This document shows positions 7,339 through 14,883 of a stretch of 20,172 nt of DNA, piece after piece. Under the pieces are notes generated by a model. It was not told the origin of the DNA. It saw only the letters and a program-made list of their open reading frames with translations, and did no database searches. Both the position numbers and the translations under genes were made by a program. How positions within the stretch are numbered: the first letter of the stretch is position 1; each line of letters opens with the position of its first letter. The stretch is from Shewanellaceae bacterium UBA2521 (lineage in GTDB: Bacteria; Pseudomonadota; Gammaproteobacteria; Enterobacterales; Shewanellaceae): contig DDNL01000058.1 of assembly GCA_002341165.1 (NCBI GenBank), positions 1 to 20,172 of the forward strand. The letters run 5' to 3'.

Positions 7339-7365
7339 TAAACATAAAGCTTTTTGTTCCGATAA
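7339..7365 (+). promoter_or_regulatory. Sigma-28 (FliA) type promoter of the chemoreceptor gene
   Basis: TAAACATA (7339-7346), 11 bases, then TCCGATAA (7358-7365). The flagellar sigma-28 consensus is TAAAGTTT-N11-GCCGATAA. TAAA, CCGATAA and the spacing all match exactly, leaving a leader of about 40 bases before the ATG at 7414. Finding it in front of a methyl-accepting chemotaxis gene agrees with class 3 flagellar/chemotaxis control. Confidence 0.75.
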
Positions 7366-7413
7366 ATTATGTAGCTTTTCTCTAATGATGTGAGACGACC
7401 TGAGAGTAGATGG

Positions 7414-9264
7414 ATGAAGATTAAAGATAAACTCTATTTAAATACAGCATTATCCATTATAACTATTGTGATCATCTATTTGATGATGGTTGCTATTGCT
7501 AGCCATGCAAATGAATATGATCAAATCACATTAGACATATTGCATATTGATACCAACCTGCGTCAAATGCGTATTCGAGAAGCCAATTCATATCTACCTG
7601 GAGATACGACTGCTGTAAGAAATGGTTTCGATGAGTCTCAAAAAGAGATTACAGATGAAATAGCGAATTTACATAGATTTTTTGGGGATGAAGAAGAGTT
7701 TACGAAATTACTTAATGATGTCGAAAAACAGGTTGCAGATTATGCTGAAGCATATAAACAGAGCTATCAAATTATTAAAAATGATATAGGTGATGGTTTA
7801 ACTGATCCTAGAAGTGGACTACAAAAACAAGCTATTAATGCAGCCCGAGTATTAGAAAGAAAATTAAAAAGTTCAGGCAATACCAATTTAATTATTGCTT
7901 ACTTACAGATGCGCCGAGCTGAAAGTAATTTTATAAATCGTAAACAACTTGTTTATCTCGATTCATGGGATAAAGAGTATATGAATATAAGAAGCAATAC
8001 ATCAAGTGATATAAGAGCATCACTTAATAAATATAAAAAATTATTTAATGATCTCACAGTCAAGCTTAAAGAGTTTGGTTTAGATGAAGAAAGTGGTCTT
8101 GCTCAAAAAAGAGAAATTGAGATGCGCGAGGCTATTAAATCCATAAATGTTTTATTCGATTTTATGAATGAACATGCTGAAAATTCTGAAATTTTTCTAG
8201 AAGGCTTAGTTGGATTACTACTAATAGTTATTGGTATTACAATAGGTGGCACGGCACTTTATATTCAGCATAGTATTGTTCATTCAATTGCTAGTTTTTC
8301 TTCTATGATTTCAATTATTGAAAGAGATAATGATTTAACCCAAAGGGTTTTAGATATACCTAAAGATGAAATGGGTGAAATGAGTACAAAACTTAATTCA
8401 ATGCTCAGTAGCTTACAAACTATTTTGCAAGAAGTTTCTGCGACTATTGGTATTATTAATAAGTCTTGCATGGAACTGAACAAGAGTATTGATCAAACAG
8501 CGCGCGGAGCTCAAAAACAACTTAGTGAAACTGATCTTGTTGCAACCGCGGCAACACAAATGATTGCAACTATCTCAGAAATTGCAAGCAGTACTGAGCG
8601 TATGAAAAACTTAGCACAAGTAGCTAATGATAATGCCACATCAGGTTATGATGATGTGAAGCAAACAGTGAATCTGATTCAAGAACTAGCCAATAACTTA
8701 AACTCTGCATCTTCAGATGTACAACAATTAAATTCAGATAGTCAGTCTATTGGTGATGTATTAAATGTGATTTCAGATATTGCAGAACAAACCAATTTGC
8801 TTGCATTGAACGCAGCTATTGAGGCAGCTCGAGCAGGTGAGCAAGGCCGAGGATTCGCGGTTGTTGCCGATGAAGTCAGAACACTTGCTGGCCGAACGCA
8901 AGAGGCGACATCAGAAATTAGTTCTATTATTGAAAAGTTACAAAACAGTACTAAAAATATTGTGACCATTGTTGTAAAAGGTCAGAGAGATAGTTTAGAT
9001 TGCGCTAAACAGTCAGAAGGAACAGGTGCTATTTTGCAAAAAATTGCAGATGGCGTTGTCTCTGTTATGGATATGAGTACAACCGTTGCTGCAGCAATTG
9101 AGCAACAATCTAAAGTTTCTGCGGAAATGGGACAAAATATGGTCGTTATTCGAGATTTAGTGAATGAATCAAATGACCTTTCTCAAGATAATGCCAAATC
9201 AACTACAGGTTTACAGGATCAAGCTAACGGACTTTATGATAAGATAACTGAGTTCAAACTTTAA
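7414..9264 (+). CDS. Methyl-accepting chemotaxis protein
   Basis: The start chosen is the ATG at 7414, with GAGAG at 7402-7406 seven bases upstream; the in-frame GTG at 7390 would add eight residues. The 616-residue protein has TM1 (about 10-30) and a helical periplasmic domain of about 235 residues containing YLQMRRAESNFINR, reminiscent of the bimodular helical (HBM) sensor domain. TM2 (about 264-288), a HAMP domain, and a long signalling coiled coil follow. The conserved tip DIAEQTNLLALNAAIEAARA begins at residue 455 and continues GEQGRGFAVVADEVRTLA. It signals to CheA/CheW at the inner membrane; no che genes are in the window, and no NWETF-type receptor tail is present. The sigma-28 promoter upstream implies coregulation with flagella. 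putA begins 40 bases downstream with no terminator between. Confidence 0.9.
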   Translation: MKIKDKLYLNTALSIITIVIIYLMMVAIASHANEYDQITLDILHIDTNLRQMRIREANSYLPGDTTAVRNGFDESQKEITDEIANLHRFFGDEEEFTKLLNDVEKQVADYAEAYKQSYQIIKNDIGDGLTDPRSGLQKQAINAARVLERKLKSSGNTNLIIAYLQMRRAESNFINRKQLVYLDSWDKEYMNIRSNTSSDIRASLNKYKKLFNDLTVKLKEFGLDEESGLAQKREIEMREAIKSINVLFDFMNEHAENSEIFLEGLVGLLLIVIGITIGGTALYIQHSIVHSIASFSSMISIIERDNDLTQRVLDIPKDEMGEMSTKLNSMLSSLQTILQEVSATIGIINKSCMELNKSIDQTARGAQKQLSETDLVATAATQMIATISEIASSTERMKNLAQVANDNATSGYDDVKQTVNLIQELANNLNSASSDVQQLNSDSQSIGDVLNVISDIAEQTNLLALNAAIEAARAGEQGRGFAVVADEVRTLAGRTQEATSEISSIIEKLQNSTKNIVTIVVKGQRDSLDCAKQSEGTGAILQKIADGVVSVMDMSTTVAAAIEQQSKVSAEMGQNMVVIRDLVNESNDLSQDNAKSTTGLQDQANGLYDKITEFKL

Positions 9265-9304
9265 ATTTTAAACTATATTGATATCATAAAAAGAAAGGAA
9301 GCTT

Positions 9305-12300
9305 ATGGTTCAGATCAAAGATGTTTGTCACCCTGACATTCTGACATATCCACTTGATACTTTATGGCAATTTATTATTTCATCTTATGAAGTTGATGAG
9401 TCTCAATTAATACCGCAACTTATCCAGTTGTGTCAGCTAAGTGAAGAAGAAAAAGATCAAATTTCTACTCAATCTCAATATTTCATTGAATATGTCAGAA
9501 GTAAAACCAAATCCATCAGCCTTGTAGATAAAATTCTATTAGAATATGGTTTAAATACAGATGAGGGCATTGCTCTTATGTGTCTTGCAGAGTCATTAAT
9601 TCGTATTCCCGATAATCACAATAAAAATAACTTAATTTGTGATAAGTTAAATAATTTTGATTGGTCAAGCCATAAAAATGCATCTAAATATTGGGAAGTT
9701 AATTCAAGTACCACAGGTCTTATTCTTGCGAAACGCATTACTCAAATTGTAGATCAAGATACAAAATATAAAGTCACATGGCAAAAGCTTATCTCTAAAT
9801 TTTCTTTGCCTTTGATTCGTGAAATGACTTTACAAATTATGAATATAATAGGTAAGCATTTTATTTTAGGTCGGACTATTGATGAAGCGTTTCAATATAT
9901 ACAGCCACATCATAAATCAATAAGTTATTCTTTTGATATGCTAGGTGAAGCTGCGATTACAAAAAAAGATGCTGCTTATTACTATGAAAGTTATAAGCAT
10001 TCAATTGATGCTATCTATCAAAGTAAAAAAACAGAACAAGCTACAGTTTCTATTAAATTAACAGCTTTATTTCCTCGGTATGATATTTATCAAGAAGAAC
10101 GCGTTTTAACGGAACTATTTGATATTGTCCTTGATATTATTACTTATGCTAAAACACGCAATATAGGTATTACGATTGATGCAGAAGAATCTGATAGATT
10201 AGAGCTATCTTTAAAGTTATTTGAGAAAATATATCAGCATCCAAATTTAAAAGACTGGGGAGAACTTGGTCTCGCTGTGCAAATGTACTCTAAAAGAGCA
10301 ATTCCTGTTTTAATATGGTTAGCAGCCTTAGCTAAAAAAAACGAGAGTTTCATTCCTGTAAGGTTGGTTAAGGGAGCTTACTGGGACAATGAAATAAAAT
10401 GGGCACAGCTTAATGGGCAAACAGATTATCCCGTTTTTACCAGAAAAGAGGGGACTGATATTTCATATTTAGCTGCAGTGCGACTGATTTTTTCAGATCC
10501 AGTTAAATATTATCTCAGACCACAATTTGCAACGCATAATGCGCATACTATTGCTGCTATATCTGTTATGGCCACACATCATCATTATGAATTTCAACGT
10601 CTACATGGCATGGCACAATCTTTACATGAAGTTGTGCAAAAAGAAATACATCAACCTTTGCGTCTATATGCTCCCGTGGGGGAGCATAAAGATCTTTTGC
10701 CTTATCTGGTAAGGCGTCTACTCGAAAATGGAGTAAATAGCTCTTTCATTCATCATTTATTGGATGAGGAATACGCAGTGAGCGATCTCATTCAGTGTCC
10801 GGTTGATAAAATTCAGTCTTATTCAGATATCGCCCATCCTTGTATCTCTAGACCACCTCACATTTTTGGTACAGAAAGACAAAACTCAAAAGGTTTTAAC
10901 TTGCATGCACAGACGCATAGAACCTATCTTGATACCGAGACAAAAAAGCATTTGGGTAAAATGTGGCAAGGGCATACTTATATCTCAGGTAAACCTTGTA
11001 GTACTGATATGCGTTATATCTATGCGCCATCAAGAGCTACAAAGAAAGTAGGGGAAACCAGTTATAGTAGTGATACCTTAATTGATGAAGCGATTACTCT
11101 TGCCGAAAAAGCTTTTAAAAGCTGGTCACAATCTGAGATAACACTGCGCTGCGATGTCATTGTAAAATTAGCCGATCTGATGGAAGAGCACCAAGGTGAA
11201 CTCATGGCACTTTGTCATCTTGAAGCAGGGAAGACGATACAAGATAGTATAGATGAAATTAGAGAGGCTGTAGATTTTTGCCGATACTATTCTATGGAGG
11301 CAAAAAAATATCAGCTCTTAGAAGGTTATGGCGTATTTGCTTGTATCAGTCCTTGGAATTTTCCACTGGCTATTTTTATCGGACAAATATGCGCGGCATT
11401 ACTTGCAGGCAACACAGTTGTAGCTAAGCCGGCACCACAAACACCTTTGATTGCGATAAGAGTCATACAGCTTCTTTTTAAAACAGGTTTACCGCACGAT
11501 GTCATTCATGTAGTGATGGGGGAGGAAGAGCAAGGAGAGCAACTTATTTCTGATCCTCGTATTGCCGGTGTTGCCTTTACCGGCTCTATGCACACAGCAA
11601 AAAAAATTCACCAAAATCTTTTTTCTCGTCTTACCTTACCCGCACCTTTTATTGCGGAGACAGGAGGACAAAATGCTATGATCGTTGATTCAACAGCTTT
11701 GCCAGAGCAAGTGACTTTAGATATCTTAAAGTCTGCTTTTACCTCGGCAGGACAACGCTGTTCAGCATTGCGCGTTTTGTATTTACAACATGAAATAGCA
11801 GACGACATTATTGAGCTTATTCAAGGTGCCCTACAAGAATTACATGTTGGCTTACCTGAGAAAATACAGACCGATATTGGACCTGTGATTGATGCTAAAG
11901 CGAAAGAAAAATTGTTACATCATATTGATGTCATGCATAAAAATTCAATCTTTATAGGGCAAACACCTCTTGCAGAGGTATGTCAAGAAGGGCATTTTAT
12001 ACCACCGACTGTCTTTGAAATCGAGCATATCCGTACTTTGAAGCAAGAACACTTTGGCCCTGTATTGCATGTTATTCGGTATCATACCAAAGATTTAGAT
12101 CAAATTATTAAGGACATCAATGAAACTGACTTCGGATTAACTTTGGGTATTCATACTCGAAATGAAAGTGTTTATCAGTACATTGCTCAGAAAGTAGCCG
12201 TAGGTAACTGCTATATAAATCGTGATCAAATTGGTGCAGTGGTAGGTGTTCAACCGTTTGGAGGTCGGGGCTTGTCTGGTACAGGGCCTAAAGCTGGCGG

Positions 12301-12355
12301 GCCGCACTATTTACCTCGATTTAGCAAAACGCAACGCATGGGAGAAGTATTGTAA
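9305..12355 (+). CDS. putA: Bifunctional proline dehydrogenase / L-glutamate gamma-semialdehyde dehydrogenase (PutA), lacking DNA-binding and C-terminal domains
   Basis: The 1016-residue product catalyses both steps of proline to glutamate oxidation: FAD-dependent proline dehydrogenase feeding the quinone pool, then NAD-dependent semialdehyde oxidation. The N-terminal arm is followed by the PRODH barrel (about 190-480), with IDAEESDRLE, RLVKGAYWD (from R353) and YLVRRLLENG (467-476). The dehydrogenase domain spans about 560-1005 with ISPWNFPLAIF, ETGGQNAM (E785) and the nucleophile C819 in GQRCSALR. It ends GGRGLSGTGPKAGGPHYLPRFSK. Compared with E. coli PutA (about 1320 residues), the N-terminal ribbon-helix-helix repressor segment is absent, so it probably does not autoregulate. 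The C-terminal domain is encoded by the next ORF. AGGA lies 5 bases before the ATG. The stop codon overlaps the next start as TAATG. Confidence 0.95.
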   Translation: MVQIKDVCHPDILTYPLDTLWQFIISSYEVDESQLIPQLIQLCQLSEEEKDQISTQSQYFIEYVRSKTKSISLVDKILLEYGLNTDEGIALMCLAESLIRIPDNHNKNNLICDKLNNFDWSSHKNASKYWEVNSSTTGLILAKRITQIVDQDTKYKVTWQKLISKFSLPLIREMTLQIMNIIGKHFILGRTIDEAFQYIQPHHKSISYSFDMLGEAAITKKDAAYYYESYKHSIDAIYQSKKTEQATVSIKLTALFPRYDIYQEERVLTELFDIVLDIITYAKTRNIGITIDAEESDRLELSLKLFEKIYQHPNLKDWGELGLAVQMYSKRAIPVLIWLAALAKKNESFIPVRLVKGAYWDNEIKWAQLNGQTDYPVFTRKEGTDISYLAAVRLIFSDPVKYYLRPQFATHNAHTIAAISVMATHHHYEFQRLHGMAQSLHEVVQKEIHQPLRLYAPVGEHKDLLPYLVRRLLENGVNSSFIHHLLDEEYAVSDLIQCPVDKIQSYSDIAHPCISRPPHIFGTERQNSKGFNLHAQTHRTYLDTETKKHLGKMWQGHTYISGKPCSTDMRYIYAPSRATKKVGETSYSSDTLIDEAITLAEKAFKSWSQSEITLRCDVIVKLADLMEEHQGELMALCHLEAGKTIQDSIDEIREAVDFCRYYSMEAKKYQLLEGYGVFACISPWNFPLAIFIGQICAALLAGNTVVAKPAPQTPLIAIRVIQLLFKTGLPHDVIHVVMGEEEQGEQLISDPRIAGVAFTGSMHTAKKIHQNLFSRLTLPAPFIAETGGQNAMIVDSTALPEQVTLDILKSAFTSAGQRCSALRVLYLQHEIADDIIELIQGALQELHVGLPEKIQTDIGPVIDAKAKEKLLHHIDVMHKNSIFIGQTPLAEVCQEGHFIPPTVFEIEHIRTLKQEHFGPVLHVIRYHTKDLDQIIKDINETDFGLTLGIHTRNESVYQYIAQKVAVGNCYINRDQIGAVVGVQPFGGRGLSGTGPKAGGPHYLPRFSKTQRMGEVL

Positions 12356-12999
12356 TGCATGTTTTTAATTCTTGGTATCAAACCATGCCAGAATGGCGTC
12401 TGTCATTTTTACGTAATCGCATAGCTGAGATCGAGTTATCTGGCCAAACCTATCCTATGTTACATGCTTATTTTAAGCAGTTTGAAGCTTCCTATTTATA
12501 CTCAATTGATCTGCAAGGTTCGACCGGTGAAGAGAGTCAATTATATTGGCTTCCTCGTGGTAAAGCTCTCATAGAAAAAGATAAATCGGAAGACCAAATA
12601 GGGTTTATTCAAGTTGTTATTGCTTTATTGACGGGTAACCAAGTGTATTGTGATGCACATTCAAGTACGATAGAACAGTTACAAGCTCAACTTATTCAAT
12701 CAGGATTTGGCTCGGCACTCTGTCTGATTTCTTCCGAAGAATGGCATGCAATGCTTGGAAATAAAAGTGTATCGATTATTTCTGTTATCGATACAGTTGA
12801 TAAAATTCAAGCTCTTGCTTTTGAGGTTGCTCTTCAGCATTGTATGATTCCTCAATTTATTTATGAAGTAGAAAAAGAGCCTTTACAATTTATGACACGT
12901 CCAGATTATCTCACGTACTGGATGTACGAAAAAACGCAAACAATCAATACAACCGCTGTAGGAGGTAATGCAAAGTTACTTAATTCAATCGGTAATTAG
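12355..12999 (+). CDS. Detached C-terminal ALDH-like domain of PutA (split gene)
   Basis: The 214-residue product aligns by eye with the last ~200 residues of long PutA proteins. TGEESQLYWLPRGKAL corresponds to TGERNTWTLLPRERVL in E. coli PutA, and the end TQTINTTAVGGNAKLLNSIG corresponds to RSLSVNTAAAGGNASLMTIG. In fused PutAs this noncatalytic aldehyde-dehydrogenase-superfamily domain packs on the dehydrogenase domain and helps close the intermediate-channelling tunnel; the conserved C-terminal motif is important for activity. Here it is a separate ORF in the -1 frame relative to putA, starting in the TAATG overlap, so translation is probably coupled. No separate ribosome site is evident apart from purines (GGGAGAAG) 8-15 bases before the start. 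It likely acts as a subunit bound to PutA. A natural fission is favoured, but a sequencing frameshift or very recent mutation is not excluded. Confidence 0.85.
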   Translation: MHVFNSWYQTMPEWRLSFLRNRIAEIELSGQTYPMLHAYFKQFEASYLYSIDLQGSTGEESQLYWLPRGKALIEKDKSEDQIGFIQVVIALLTGNQVYCDAHSSTIEQLQAQLIQSGFGSALCLISSEEWHAMLGNKSVSIISVIDTVDKIQALAFEVALQHCMIPQFIYEVEKEPLQFMTRPDYLTYWMYEKTQTINTTAVGGNAKLLNSIGN

Positions 13000-13011
13000 C
13001 AGTATGATATG

Positions 13012-13046
13012 AAAAATATGCTTCGTGAAATGTGAAGCATATTTTT
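13012..13046 (+). terminator. Rho-independent terminator of the putA cluster
   Basis: Perfect 13-bp stem AAAAATATGCTTC (13012-13024) / GAAGCATATTTTT (13034-13046), 9-base loop, ending in a T-tract. It begins 12 bases after the stop of the PutA C-terminal ORF. The A-tract on the left makes it potentially bidirectional. Confidence 0.9.
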
Positions 13047-13073
13047 ATTGAGAGGACTTAAATAAAATAGTCA

Positions 13074-13101
13074 ATTTAACATAATATACATTGTACCCAA
13101 T
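13074..13101 (-). other. dif: dif-like XerC/XerD recombination site
   Basis: Read on the minus strand the 28-base site is ATTGGGTACAA (XerC arm, 13101-13091), TGTATA (centre, 13090-13085) and TTATGTTAAAT (XerD arm, 13084-13074). The XerD arm and centre are identical to E. coli dif (GGTGCGCATAA-TGTATA-TTATGTTAAAT), and the XerC arm matches at 6 of 11 positions. XerC arms vary between species. At dif, XerCD resolves chromosome dimers under control of FtsK at the septum. It lies in the gap between convergent gene blocks, with nearly all flanking genes pointing towards it. A Xer-exploiting integrated element is the alternative reading. Confidence 0.75.
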
Positions 13102-13154
13102 CTTGGTTTAGTGTCGAATACGCAAGATCTTTACCTTATAGCTGAAATCATGAA

Positions 13155-13188
13155 TGCGATGATCAATCTTAACCAGCTCATCATCGCA
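13155..13188. terminator. Hairpin beyond the glycosyltransferase gene, possible terminator
   Basis: 9-bp inverted repeat TGCGATGAT (13155-13163) / ATCATCGCA (13180-13188) with a 16-base loop, just past the stop of the minus-strand glycosyltransferase gene. There is only a weak T run on the minus-strand side (TTCAT), so termination is uncertain. Confidence 0.35.
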
Positions 13189-13197
13189 CTCATCAAG

Positions 13198-13962
13198 TTA
13201 ACTTAATGTAGCTTTTAAATCTGTGAACTGATTTAAAGATAATTGCTTTCGATACTTGTGTAACAAAAAGCGATGTTTACTTTGAATGTATAGTCTTTTA
13301 AATAAGTTACTTCGACTTTTTTGACGTCCCATACGAGATATATCGCTGTCAAAACCAGCAGAACACACAGGAAATGGATCGACAGAGAAGCATTGCAAAG
13401 ATTTTTCATACCAGTATTGTAAATCAATATCAACAGGACGTTTAATAGGTAAAGCGTGCTTCAGTAATTTTTTTGCACCTTGATAGGACACTAACTGCCC
13501 CGCTGTTGTTGAATTAATTTTATTACGCACCACCAATTTAAGCTGATCATCCAAATAAGTGGCCTGTTGGTAAGGTCTTACTCTACGACCATGAGAAAGC
13601 TCAATATAGTCCCAATGTGGAAGCAAGCTAGATAAATGCTTTATGTATGCATGTATAGAAACATCAATTTTTGCATCATCTTCTAAAATTAAAGCGAAAT
13701 CGAGCTGATCTTGTACTATTTTTTCCCAGCACTTTATATGGCTTAGATAACAACCCAGCTCGCCATCTGTTAATTGACTATCATATGAAGTTTCATTGGT
13801 TTTTTGATCATAGATACGCTGTTTTTCTTCTTCGGTTAAATCACTACCTTTTACAGCTGAAATGCGCTCTATATCCAGCTTTAGATCTTCACATTGGCTT
13901 TGCATAAAGTTAAATCGCTTTACGCTTGAGTCCAAATTAATTAAAAATGCCTTAAACTGCAT
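13198..13962 (-). CDS. Glycosyltransferase family 25 protein (LPS/LOS biosynthesis type)
   Basis: The start chosen is the ATG at 13962 (MQFKAFLINLDSSVKRF), with GAGGA 8 bases upstream; an in-frame TTG at 13980 would add six residues but overlaps that ribosome site. The 254-residue product shows family 25 features in order. These are the opening FLINLDSSVKRF, the segment ISAVKGSDL, GELGCYLSH (67-75), LILEDDA with the metal/nucleotide-sugar EDD (94-96), and a later DIDLQYW segment. Such enzymes (LgtB/LpsA type) usually add galactose to lipooligosaccharide on the cytoplasmic side. The C-terminal 50 residues are basic (SRSNLFKRLYIQSKHRFLLHKYRKQ), suiting membrane association. No other LPS genes are nearby, so the acceptor is unknown. 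Confidence 0.85.
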   Translation of the reverse strand: MQFKAFLINLDSSVKRFNFMQSQCEDLKLDIERISAVKGSDLTEEEKQRIYDQKTNETSYDSQLTDGELGCYLSHIKCWEKIVQDQLDFALILEDDAKIDVSIHAYIKHLSSLLPHWDYIELSHGRRVRPYQQATYLDDQLKLVVRNKINSTTAGQLVSYQGAKKLLKHALPIKRPVDIDLQYWYEKSLQCFSVDPFPVCSAGFDSDISRMGRQKSRSNLFKRLYIQSKHRFLLHKYRKQLSLNQFTDLKATLS

Positions 13963-14030
13963 TTTAAGGATCCTCTTCAATATAAATTTTAGAGGGCTAT
14001 CCTATATACTTTTTTTTATAAAAGCTAGAT

Positions 14031-14759
14031 TTATTGTGTTAAGGCATGCCAAAGCTCAATCAAACTTGCTAAGGTACATAAGAATAAAATACCTATTCGC
14101 ATTTTATTTTTAGGTAATGTGTGCGTTGTTTTTGTAGCCAAAGCATAACCTAGTAAAGCAGCAGGAATTAAAGGCAGAGTTAAATCGATATGATACCAAG
14201 TAAAATTACCTGTTTGTGCTTGAATCACGAAAGTGAATAAAGATCCAATAGTAAAGAAAAAAGCGAGATTAGCGCGAATAGTTTCTGTTTTTTGATGCTG
14301 CATGACTAAAGCAATAGGCGGTCCCCCTATCGCTGAGCTCGTTGCAAAAAATCCAGAGAAAAAGCCAGCCCATCCCATTTTCATAGGTGTTGCCTTAAAT
14401 CTATAAGGCAATAAACTGACAACAACTGCTGTAAGTACTAATACGCCAACCCAAATAGCTAAGACTTTTTGGGAAACATAAAGTAAGAATAATCCACCTG
14501 CAATCGAGCCTGGAATACGTCCTATAAAAGCAGCTTTTAAATCACCAAGATTAATATAAGATCGGTATTTATATGCATTAATCATCGAGATAATGAAAGC
14601 AACGCTGCATATAGGCGCAGGAATATAGTCTGGAGAAATAAGATATAATAAAGGCACAGCCAAAATAGCCATACCAAAACCTATTGATGTCTGAATGAAA
14701 GCACCGATAAAAACCAGAATAAACGCAATTGTACTAGGCTGTAACCCGTCATAAATCAT
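14031..14759 (-). CDS. TauE/SafE family (TSUP) membrane transporter
   Basis: The 242-residue, very hydrophobic protein has about eight membrane segments in two repeated halves. Each half carries the family's loop motif: FIQTSIGFGMAILAVPLL near residues 21-39 and FFATSSAIGGPPIALVMQ in the second half. The family exports or imports sulfur-containing organic anions and sulfite; the substrate here cannot be told. The gene is monocistronic or leads into the glycosyltransferase gene (gap about 70 bases). No strong ribosome site is visible before the ATG, and a TTGCTA/TATTAA pair upstream on the minus strand is only a weak promoter candidate. Confidence 0.85.
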   Translation of the reverse strand: MIYDGLQPSTIAFILVFIGAFIQTSIGFGMAILAVPLLYLISPDYIPAPICSVAFIISMINAYKYRSYINLGDLKAAFIGRIPGSIAGGLFLLYVSQKVLAIWVGVLVLTAVVVSLLPYRFKATPMKMGWAGFFSGFFATSSAIGGPPIALVMQHQKTETIRANLAFFFTIGSLFTFVIQAQTGNFTWYHIDLTLPLIPAALLGYALATKTTHTLPKNKMRIGILFLCTLASLIELWHALTQ

Positions 14760-14836
14760 AAAGAAAAAACTACTTTTACCATAAATCTAATTTAATACAT
14801 CAGTTTAGCATGTTAGCAAATTTATAGAGTTTTGAC

Positions 14837-14866
14837 AAAAAAAAGCCAGCATAATTGCTGGCTTTT
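14837..14866 (-). terminator. Rho-independent terminator of htpX
   Basis: Perfect 10-bp stem AAAAGCCAGC (14841-14850) / GCTGGCTTTT (14857-14866), 6-base loop. The plus strand begins with eight A (14837-14844), which gives a run of eight T after the hairpin on the minus strand, just past the htpX stop at 14884. It could also act weakly in the plus direction. Confidence 0.92.
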
Positions 14867-14883
14867 CTTCATATGAAAAATTC

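Larger units (their letters stand above)
7061..7413. other. Intergenic region between divergent recombinase and chemoreceptor genes
   Basis: This 353-base region holds two imperfect direct repeats (7107-7141 and 7235-7268), a sigma-28 type promoter (7339-7365) for the chemoreceptor, and presumably the recombinase promoter on the other strand, which I could not identify. A 60-codon minus-strand ORF across the repeats has no support. Confidence 0.6.

Noticed and set aside
7337..7364. A second dif-like pattern (ATTAAACATAA, 6 bases, TTGTTCCGATA).
   Set aside because: The XerD-like arm has one mismatch and the centre differs completely; such matches are expected by chance in AT-rich DNA. The same bases are better explained by the sigma-28 promoter.
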